From contig CAVPTI010000012.1 in the NCBI GenBank assembly GCA_963708775.1, positions 548,144 to 612,143 of the forward strand: a stretch of DNA of 64,000 bases. The letters are read 5' to 3'. The position numbers and the translations under genes are program-made. Under the pieces are notes generated by a model that searched no databases, was not told the DNA's origin, and saw nothing but the letters and a program-made list of their open reading frames with translations. Positions 57,892-64,000 of the stretch are shown one piece after another (position 1 is the stretch's first letter; the number at the start of each line of letters is the position of its first letter). This DNA is from JAGVSR01 sp963708775 (lineage in GTDB: Bacteria; Pseudomonadota; Alphaproteobacteria; Rhizobiales; Hyphomicrobiaceae).

Positions 57892-58986
57892 TCAGGAAAC
57901 CGGCTTCGATTGTGCCGAGCGTACCCAAAAATACTCTGCAAGGTTCTGGGCGTTCACGTAGCCTGTCAGGCGGCCTTGCTGATCAACGACGGCAACAGCC
58001 GGATATTCGTTGCGAGCGAGAATCTTCATCACGGGCTCCAACGCACTGGTCTCGGGTACGGAAGGAATATCTTTGGTCATGATGTCGAGCACAGAGGTCT
58101 TGCCGCCCGTTGCGGCGAGTGCCTTGATCAGAGCTTCTCGAGTTAGCACGCCCCGAAGTGCGCCGGCTCCATCGACAATGGGGAACTCTTGTTGGGTCGT
58201 TCGCAGGAGCAGGGCTGCCGCCGCATCTGCATCTGCATTTGGTGAAAGCACCTCAAAGGTTTGAATCATGGCGTCGCGGACGCTATGGCCACGCGCCTGA
58301 TCTTGCATCTCGACATAGTTGGCCTCGCCGGAGGCCGCAAGAAAGATGAAGATGGCGATGAGAACGAGGAAGGGATTACCAAGGAGCCCCAGCACGCCGA
58401 ACAAGATCGCAAGCCCCTGTCCGAAGGTCGCCGCGATCCGCGTTGCATGCGTGTGTCCAAACTTGAGCGTCAGGACGGCCCGGAGAACACGGCCTCCGTC
58501 CATTGGAAACGCTGGGATGAGATTGAAGACAAAGAGCACGAGATTGGCAACCGCGATCTGAGTGAGAAGATCGGGCTTTGGCTCCTCGATCTGCGTGAAC
58601 TTTCCAAGGTCGAGACGGTCGCCGAGTAGCCAGATCAAAACCGCCGCGATCGCGAAATTGACCGCAGGTCCCGCGAGGGCCACCAGGATCTCTTCTCTGG
58701 GCTTCTCGGGCATGCGATCCATGGAGGCGACACCGCCGATGGGTAGAAGGGTGACGTCCCGCGTCGCAATGCCGAACCGCCGGGCCATGAGGATGTGCCC
58801 GAACTCGTGAAGCACGACGCAGGCAAATAGAACAACAACGAAGACAACGCCCGTCACAGCCTCCCGAGGACCTCCCTGGATCAAATGCACGGCACCGATC
58901 CAGATGAGCAAAAGGAAGAACGTCGGATGCACGCGGACCGCGGTTCCGCCAACCTCGAAGAGCTTCATGGAGCTACTGGCAAACAT
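57892..58986 (-). CDS. Site-2-type metalloprotease (M50) with two CBS domains
   Basis: About 364 residues from MFASSSMKLFEVG (58986; AGGAG 16 bases upstream; an upstream frame reaches 59085). Membrane protease: zinc motif VVLHEFGHILMARRFGI, second metal/Asp motif NLIPAFPMDGGRVLRAVL, five or six helices. C-terminal CBS pair (from about 240: VRDAMIQTFEVLSPNADADA, and VLDIMTKDIPSVPETSALEP). Rip1/YUP-like family. CBS domains probably sense nucleotides and control cleavage; substrate protein unknown. Confidence 0.9.
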   Translation of the reverse strand: MFASSSMKLFEVGGTAVRVHPTFFLLLIWIGAVHLIQGGPREAVTGVVFVVVLFACVVLHEFGHILMARRFGIATRDVTLLPIGGVASMDRMPEKPREEILVALAGPAVNFAIAAVLIWLLGDRLDLGKFTQIEEPKPDLLTQIAVANLVLFVFNLIPAFPMDGGRVLRAVLTLKFGHTHATRIAATFGQGLAILFGVLGLLGNPFLVLIAIFIFLAASGEANYVEMQDQARGHSVRDAMIQTFEVLSPNADADAAAALLLRTTQQEFPIVDGAGALRGVLTREALIKALAATGGKTSVLDIMTKDIPSVPETSALEPVMKILARNEYPAVAVVDQQGRLTGYVNAQNLAEYFWVRSAQSKPVS

Positions 58987-59187
58987 GCTTGAGACTTGTC
59001 GCTCCTGCTTCAAGATCGTCAATTGAAGCTTTGCTTGGTTCCCGTCCGTCGATGGAGATCTAACTGCGATGGCTTCGCTCATCATAAGCGGTGCCGAAGT
59101 CGATTCCCGGGAACATGACTCTAAAGGTTCTCGTGCATGAAAAGCCCCGGTGCGGGTGTGCCGACAGTCCTCGACTACGACCTCTTC

Positions 59188-61191
59188 CTACAGCCCAAAA
59201 GGATAAGTGTCTGGCAGGCCCTGAAGCTCGGCCACGTCAAATGGTGTCACGGCGCTAGTCCGGTCGATCCAGATATACTCGTCGAACTGACGCGGAAGGA
59301 CCGCCTCGAAGTAGTGGCTGGCGAGTTCGCTTTCCGGCCGGTAGATCACCCCGATCGCGCGCTCCAGTCGGGGCTTGGCGAGCTTGTCCCGCAGCTCTTC
59401 GTGCGGGCCCTCCTTGAGGGGCAACAGCAGGCCGGGGGCGTTGGTCATGTGGAATAGCCGCTCATAGCTCTGCGGATGGGCCGGCCGGACATTCATGACC
59501 TGCATCGGGCCATCCCAGTCCGAAGCCGCTGCCACGGTTCCGTCGTTGGTTCCGAACCCGATATGATAGGAGTTTGTACCGAAATACTGTCGGCACAACT
59601 GGCCGATGTTATGCTCGCCCCGTCGCCCCATCTCCGTGGCTGCAGCATTGCCAATGTGAGAGTTGTGCGCCCAAACGACAGCCTTGGAGTCGGGCCCATG
59701 GAAGTCGAGCACGTTCAGGAGCGTCTCGAACATATGGCTGTCGCGCAAATTCCAGGAAGCCCGTGAGCCATAGTACATCACGCGATAGTAGCGTTCTGCA
59801 TTTGCGACCAGATGGGCATTCTGTGACGCATCGAAGAAACGTTCGCCGTCTTTGAGTGCATAGGCCTGCTGCTTCTGGAGTAGCTCAACGAGGATGTGCG
59901 CCACAGCCTGCTCACACTTCTGGTAAGCGCCCGTCAGAGCCGCGTGACCATAGGCTGCGGGGTCAGCCTCCCATGGCGAGAGGCAGCCATAGCGTTGCCT
60001 CGCTGTGGCTGCGAGATCTGGATCGACTGTTTCCAGATAGGAGATGACTGCTCGCACTGAGGTATGGAGGCTGTAGATATCAAGACCGTAGAACGCGGCG
60101 CGGCGATCATGGGACAACGATGAATTGCGACCATGCAGCCAGTCGATGAAGGTGCGCGTCTCTTCATTGCGCCACATCCACGTAGGAAAGCGCGCGAACG
60201 CCGTCCACTCCGATGGGGGAACGTCGCGGTGACGTACATAGTGATCGATGCGGGCGGCGTCCGGCCAATCCGCTTCCGCCGCCACGATGTTGAAACCTTT
60301 CTCATCGATCAGCCGCTGCGTGATCCTGGCTCGCATGCTGTAGAACTCGGACGTCCCGTGGCTCGCTTCGCCAATGAGGACCACACGTGAGTTCCCGATC
60401 CGCTGCAGGAGTGGCTCCAGATCCGCGTCCTGATGCTCAACGAAGGATTCGGCATGCTTGGCGATGAGGCCCGGCACGGACACGCTCACGGAGGGCCGCG
60501 CTTGCACGACCCGCGGCGACGTTGTCTGCCAGTCGGTGTCCTCGCTTTCCCAGCCTTCCTTGCCGATCAAGGGAACGAAACGCACATCGGCGAGATCCTC
60601 CCGCTCGAACTCGTCTTCATCGACGCGCGTGATTCGGATCAATTCCTGAGCTCGCGGGTCGTTGCCGACCGGCACGACCATGTGCGCGCCGATCGCAAGC
60701 TGGCGCATTAGTGACTTCGGTATATCCGGCGCGCCGGCAGAGACGAGAATGGCGTCAAAGGGCGCCTCTTCGGCCCAGCCTTCTGTGCCATCGGCATGCC
60801 GGACGTGGACATTGGTGCTGCCGGCGTCCGCAAGATTGGCGGCCGCCTTCTCCGCTAGTTGGCCGATGCGTTCGATCGTATAAACGTCTCGCGCGATTTC
60901 ACCGAGGACCGCCGCGGCGTAACCTGACCCGGCACCAATTTCCAGGACCTTCTCGCCCCCGCGGAGCGCCAGAGCCTCCACCATGAAGGCCACGATGTAA
61001 GGCTGCGAGATTGTCTGGCCCGATCCGATCGGAAGCGGACTATCTTCGTAGGCCTCGTGCTTCAGGTTTCTTGGGACAAAGAATTCGCGGGGTACCTTAC
61101 GCATCGCTTCAAGCACGAGAGGATCCCGCACACCTCGTGCCTCAATCTGCTCCGAGACGAAGCGCTGACGGAGCTTTTCCATGTTTTTCAC
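59188..61191 (-). CDS. Fusion of protein-L-isoaspartate methyltransferase and erythromycin esterase-like domain
   Basis: 667 residues. Part 1 (1-215): PCMT repair enzyme, VPREFFVPRNLKHEAYEDSP, SGQTISQPYIVAFMVEAL, KVLEIGAGSGYAAAVLGEIA. Part 2 (about 245-660): erythromycin esterase superfamily, VLIGEASHGTSEFYSMRARI, NIVAAEADWPDAARIDHYVR, FYGLDIYSLHTSVRAVISYL, VVWAHNSHIGNAAATEMG. The GTG start at 61191 has GGAG 7 bases upstream. The fusion is complete in one frame. Known in some proteobacteria; the second domain may act on a small ester or guanidine-like substrate, not on erythromycin. Confidence 0.9.
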   Translation of the reverse strand: MKNMEKLRQRFVSEQIEARGVRDPLVLEAMRKVPREFFVPRNLKHEAYEDSPLPIGSGQTISQPYIVAFMVEALALRGGEKVLEIGAGSGYAAAVLGEIARDVYTIERIGQLAEKAAANLADAGSTNVHVRHADGTEGWAEEAPFDAILVSAGAPDIPKSLMRQLAIGAHMVVPVGNDPRAQELIRITRVDEDEFEREDLADVRFVPLIGKEGWESEDTDWQTTSPRVVQARPSVSVSVPGLIAKHAESFVEHQDADLEPLLQRIGNSRVVLIGEASHGTSEFYSMRARITQRLIDEKGFNIVAAEADWPDAARIDHYVRHRDVPPSEWTAFARFPTWMWRNEETRTFIDWLHGRNSSLSHDRRAAFYGLDIYSLHTSVRAVISYLETVDPDLAATARQRYGCLSPWEADPAAYGHAALTGAYQKCEQAVAHILVELLQKQQAYALKDGERFFDASQNAHLVANAERYYRVMYYGSRASWNLRDSHMFETLLNVLDFHGPDSKAVVWAHNSHIGNAAATEMGRRGEHNIGQLCRQYFGTNSYHIGFGTNDGTVAAASDWDGPMQVMNVRPAHPQSYERLFHMTNAPGLLLPLKEGPHEELRDKLAKPRLERAIGVIYRPESELASHYFEAVLPRQFDEYIWIDRTSAVTPFDVAELQGLPDTYPFGL

Positions 61192-61271
61192 GAGAACTCC
61201 ACGTCAATGAGTGTGGGAGGAAACTCGACCTAATTTTCTGGCCTTTTGCATTAAATTCCCGTGCTTGGTGC

Positions 61272-61724
61272 TCAGGTGCTCAGCCTCATCATGCGGGCGA
61301 ACGGATGGTCGTGCAGCTCGCTTGAGCCCAAGACCTTTACCCCTGCTTCAGCCACGGCGTGATCGTTCTCGACCGAACTCCCGCTCACGCCGACGGCGCC
61401 AAACAGCACGCCTTTGTCATCAATGATCGGCAGTCCACCTGGAAACGTGATCAGGCCGCCGTTTGAATGCTCGATGCCGTAGAGTGGGTTACCCGGCTGG
61501 GACAGCTTGCCGAGCTGGCCCGTGCCCATGGTGAAGTAGCACGCGGTCTTCGCCTTCTTGATGGCGATGTCGATGCTTCCGACCCAGGCATCATCCATGC
61601 GCAGGAAGGATTTCAGATTGGCCCCGGAGTCGACCACGGCGATGCACATCTTCGTGTCCAGGTCCAAGGCCTTCTTGCACATGGCGGCGATTGCCTTCTC
61701 GGCTTGCTCTAGATTGACGTGCAT
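61272..61724 (-). CDS. GlcG/HbpS family haem-binding-like protein
   Basis: 150 residues: LEQAEKAIAAMCKKALDLDT, MCIAVVDSGANLKSFLRMDD, AWVGSIDIAIKKAKTACYF, FPGGLPIIDDKGVLFGAVGV, SGSSVENDHAVAEAGVKVL. GlcG/HbpS fold, some members bind haem. Good ribosome-binding site AAGGTG just before ATG. 80 bases beyond the PCMT fusion start, same strand, so it is upstream in the same transcript. Confidence 0.88.
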   Translation of the reverse strand: MHVNLEQAEKAIAAMCKKALDLDTKMCIAVVDSGANLKSFLRMDDAWVGSIDIAIKKAKTACYFTMGTGQLGKLSQPGNPLYGIEHSNGGLITFPGGLPIIDDKGVLFGAVGVSGSSVENDHAVAEAGVKVLGSSELHDHPFARMMRLST

Positions 61725-61883
61725 GGGTCACCTTCTCCTCGTTGGTGGTACGTCCTCGGTGGTACTGGTGCGATGGCCGACGAGTGGCCAGCCGCGACGC
61801 TGGAGAAGCCGCACCTTGCGGTGGATTCTCCAGTTTTCTGGTTAGGGCTGCGGTGTCGCTGCCGCGCTTGCAGGAAGTATGGG

Positions 61884-62015
61884 CTAGATCACTTGCGGCT
61901 GCTCACCTGTGAGTGACATGAGATAGGCGGTCATTTTCGTGATCTCGTCATTTGTTCAGTATGGAAAATAGGGCGGCATTGCATAATGTTTTTGACTTGC
62001 GTCAACATCGGTAGG
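61884..62015 (-). pseudogene. Remnant of a cytochrome c C-terminal region
   Basis: On the minus strand the frame reads TDVDASQKHYAMPPYFPY, then a TGA, then TNDEITKMTAYLMSLTGEQP and a TAG at 61884. The MPPYF and the terminal EITKMTAYLMSL helix look like the end of a small cytochrome c (Met ligand plus C-terminal helix). The stop codon and lack of an upstream CXXCH suggest a dead fragment. Short, so the call is tentative. Confidence 0.45.
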
Positions 62016-62243
62016 TCAAAGAAGGCGCAGCCTTTCCAAATACTCTAGACTAACGTGATCAAGGAAGAACTCGGGCTGTCGCTTGGCTCTTAGCGGACGA
62101 TGCAATGACGTGCTCAGCGCACCGTTGTGCGCATCGGGGTTGTTGCCCTTCACGGTCAGAAGTCGAAGTTGATTGCAACGACACTGCGGACGGCAAGGCG
62201 CTCCGCAGGCTCAGTCGCTTGTTAGTGCTGTAGGAGCGTATTG
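62016..62243. other. Intergenic region before the HPF/cold-shock gene
   Basis: About 230 bases. Nothing recognised apart from the AGGAG ribosome-binding site at 62232-62236. No coding frame or stress motif. Confidence 0.4.
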
Positions 62244-62810
62244 ATGAGTGTTTCAGTGCAAGTCGTCTTCGAGCACATCGCCCATGTCGACTACATTGAG
62301 GAGCGCGTGCGGCAGGAGGCTGAGAAGCTCGAGCATTTTGGAGAACGACTAATGTCGGTTCGCGCGGTGATTGGGCGCCCACAGCACCGCCATCACAAAG
62401 GCGACACCTATAGCGTCCGGTTGCATCTGACGGTTCCCGGTTCTGCGGATATCGCCGTCAGCCGGGATCCGGCAGAAACCGGACGGCATGAGGACGTGAA
62501 CGTGACCATTGCCGACGCGTTCGACGCGGCGCGCCGCCAACTGCAGGATGCCGGACGCAGGAGGGATGGCCATGTAAAGGTTCACGAGAGCCCGCCGCAC
62601 GGGACCGTTCGATTGCTTGTTCCCGAGCGCGATCACGGTTTCATTGCATCTGTTGACGGGAGCGACATCTATTTTCATCGCAACAGTGTGGCCGACGGCC
62701 AATTCGACAGTCTCAAGGTTGGGCAAGAGGTGCGATTTGCGGAGGCTGTCGGAGACAAGGGGCCACAGGCGACAATCGTTCGCCCGGTTGGCAAACACCA
62801 CCCCGAGTGA
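62244..62810 (+). CDS. Ribosome hibernation factor-like domain fused to a cold-shock domain
   Basis: 188 residues from ATG 62244 (TTG at 62241 also in frame). N-terminal HPF/RaiA/S30AE-like domain: VQVVFEHIAHVDYIEERVRQ, AEKLEHFGERLMSVRAVIGR, and HEDVNVTIADAFDAARRQLQ. C-terminal cold-shock/RNA-binding part: HGTVRLLVPERDHGFIASVD, GSDIYFHRNSVADGQFDSLK, VGQEVRFAEAVGDKGPQA. The combination is a known alphaproteobacterial architecture for translation or stress response. Likely binds ribosomes or RNA in slow growth. Confidence 0.88.
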   Translation: MSVSVQVVFEHIAHVDYIEERVRQEAEKLEHFGERLMSVRAVIGRPQHRHHKGDTYSVRLHLTVPGSADIAVSRDPAETGRHEDVNVTIADAFDAARRQLQDAGRRRDGHVKVHESPPHGTVRLLVPERDHGFIASVDGSDIYFHRNSVADGQFDSLKVGQEVRFAEAVGDKGPQATIVRPVGKHHPE

Positions 62811-62825
62811 ATAGGTCATCCAGCG

Positions 62826-63122
62826 ATGCGCATCCAGGTTGACACTGCGGCAGATGCAAAGGGCAATCCCGCGCCATCGAGCATCCGCCTAGATGGTAGG
62901 AACGTCGACGTTGCCGACGTGGTCGACCAATGGGGGGGTGTTGGCGAGCACTATTTCAAAGTGAAGGATGCGTCCGACAACATCTACATTCTCCACTTTG
63001 ACGAGCCGCATGCTGCATGGGAACTCGTGGTGTTCATGAGCAAGCGGGGGACTACGCTTCCCGATCTTTTTGCGAAGCATGGCCCTAAGCGTTCGTTGCC
63101 CGCTGCTGACGGAAAGCTTTGA
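62826..63122 (+). CDS. Small conserved hypothetical protein
   Basis: 98 residues. RIQVDTAADAKGNPAPSSIR, DVADVVDQWGGVGEHYFKVK, NIYILHFDEPHAAWELVVFM. Looks like a small beta-barrel seen as hypothetical in rhizobia. 15 bases after the HPF/CSD gene, same strand, so operon. No function known. Confidence 0.7.
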   Translation: MRIQVDTAADAKGNPAPSSIRLDGRNVDVADVVDQWGGVGEHYFKVKDASDNIYILHFDEPHAAWELVVFMSKRGTTLPDLFAKHGPKRSLPAADGKL

Positions 63123-63353
63123 AACAATCACACCCGATCTGACTTATTCGGCTGGCAGCCGGCCCCGGATCTTCGGTCCAGACATTGCTGGTCTAGCCGC
63201 GATGTTATGATCCCTGGGTCCTCACCAGCACGGAAAACTTCTGGGGAGAATAAATCAATGATTATGTGGGTACTGGAACCTCGCCCGGTATATTAGCCCA
63301 GCAACAAACACAGCCCTCTCCGCAGCCCCAACGCCGAGCCCACCTAGGATCCC

Positions 63354-63638
63354 ATGAGCGATCACCGCGATAGTTCCGGCGCTGCCGACGATCCTGAATT
63401 TGGGTCTATAGCTGTGCATCTGTTCAGGTCGGGACGAACCCGTGCCGTTATCGTCGAGCGCAATCCGGGCCGGTTACCGGCAAGCGAGGGTGAGCCCTGG
63501 CTGTACGAGGGATCCTATCCACTTGGCGTTCTGCATGTCGAAATGCCAGGCACAGAGCCCGAACCTCTGATCGCGGGCCTGGCAGCGCGCGGATACTATG
63601 TGTGGACTGTTTCTACCGATGAAACGAGTGCGCTTTAG
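63354..63638 (+). CDS. Small hypothetical protein
   Basis: 94 residues, MSDHRDSSGAADDPEFGSIA, VHLFRSGRTRAVIVERNPGR, LPASEGEPWLYEGSYPLGVL. Acidic, no membrane helix. 232 bases after the previous gene. Function unknown. Plausible codon use. Confidence 0.55.
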   Translation: MSDHRDSSGAADDPEFGSIAVHLFRSGRTRAVIVERNPGRLPASEGEPWLYEGSYPLGVLHVEMPGTEPEPLIAGLAARGYYVWTVSTDETSAL

Positions 63639-64000
63639 ATACCAGGGAGGCCAGGAGCTACCAAGGCTGACACCAGCTTCGAGCTCGAGATCAACACCCT
63701 GCAGAACCTGAAGGCCGCCTTCGCCAGTCGGGTAGGACTTCCACACGCGCCGTGCTGAGCCCGTCTCCGAGTGACCTCCGAGCTACATACCGTAGGCGCC
63801 TGCGAGTTCACCACAGCACATTCAAGAACCGATGGGCACTTGCCCGCCTTGCACACATCCGGCGCTGTTGCCCGAGAGCGTCGGTGCGCCGCCACCCGTC
63901 ACTGCAAAGGGAGAAATCCTGCCTGCGAAAGCGATCAACCATTTAGCGAAGGCGCGCGGGGACAACCAACAGCAGCATCGCGCCGCCGCTTCCGTGGCCG
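63639..64000. other. Right-end region without a recognised gene
   Basis: About 360 bases. A short plus-strand segment (63660-63740) reads TKADTSFELEINTLQNLKAA, which has coding character but ends at a stop near 63758, perhaps a fragment of a gene or a continuation of a broken one. Nothing else supported; a gene may continue off the right edge. Confidence 0.3.

Noticed and set aside
59107..59131. GGAAC element near the M50 protease start
   Set aside because: On the wrong strand for that gene, and the GTT lies only about 11 bases beyond, so spacing fails.

Overview
The window looks like chromosome of a GC-rich alphaproteobacterium, most likely of the Hyphomicrobiales (Rhizobiales). This is inferred from an NdvA/ChvA-type cyclic glucan exporter, a HWE-type hybrid histidine kinase, an alphaproteobacterial ParB-methyltransferase/DUF5681/terminase module, FecR-CHASE2 cyclase genes, and several promoters that fit the GGAAC-N16/17-CGTT consensus of the alphaproteobacterial general stress sigma factor EcfG. 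No rRNA, tRNA, CRISPR array or complete insertion sequence was recognised.

Layout. 1-3.2 kb: sbcDC nuclease genes (minus; sbcC runs off the left edge). 3.5-9.7 kb: a small conserved protein, a methyltransferase, a single-domain response regulator, the ndvA-like exporter, a glycine-rich secreted protein, and YceI plus cytochrome b561 with a second YceI gene divergent. 9.7-19.6 kb: the most striking block, two divergent gene groups for electron transfer. The minus group has a pentahaem cytochrome and an outer-membrane beta-barrel. The plus group has a 2Fe-2S/flavin reductase, a tetrahaem cytochrome, a b-type-like membrane protein and a decahaem cytochrome. That makes 19 CXXCH haem motifs in one locus. 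19.7-24.4 kb: DNA repair genes, with ligD, an RNase HII whose GRG motif is altered, and a stand-alone ATP-dependent ligase. Both ligases have EcfG-like promoters. 24.4-29.7 kb: a large hybrid kinase, a small basic protein, a thioredoxin-reductase-like enzyme and a proline-rich peptide. 29.7-33.7 kb: glucokinase behind a decayed GH15 gene, a phosphoesterase, a cyclic-nucleotide-binding protein and a DUF3307 protein. 33.7-38.1 kb: an operon for an outer-membrane protein, a FecR-like protein and a CHASE2 adenylate/guanylate cyclase. 38.6-43.9 kb: a maleate-isomerase-like gene and a phage-derived module. 44-48.8 kb: a ThDP enzyme, a monooxygenase-like protein, a CBS protein, a cytidylate-kinase-like/BON fusion and YbaK. 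48.9-57.2 kb: an exported CHAT protease-like protein, a membrane protein, a PDZ/DUF900 hydrolase and a DUF4424 protein. 57.3-63.6 kb: PEBP, an M50/CBS protease, a PCMT-erythromycin esterase fusion, a GlcG-like protein, an HPF/cold-shock fusion and two small conserved proteins.

Caution: about twenty-five reading-frame breaks fall inside otherwise well-preserved genes (sbcC, sbcD, ligD, the decahaem cytochrome, CHAT, the CHASE2 cyclase and others). In each case the missing part resumes at once in another frame. This looks more like indel errors in the assembly than like real gene decay, so these loci are given as single genes with the breaks marked. Two exceptions look like true decay: the GH15 gene (nonsense codon plus a large internal deletion) and a cytochrome c tail near 61.9 kb.

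How the genes may work together (inference): a quinol- or NAD(P)H-linked multihaem pathway crosses the cell envelope. Nearby, a set of stress functions (DNA end-joining ligases, redox enzyme, small exported proteins) appears to be under general stress sigma control.
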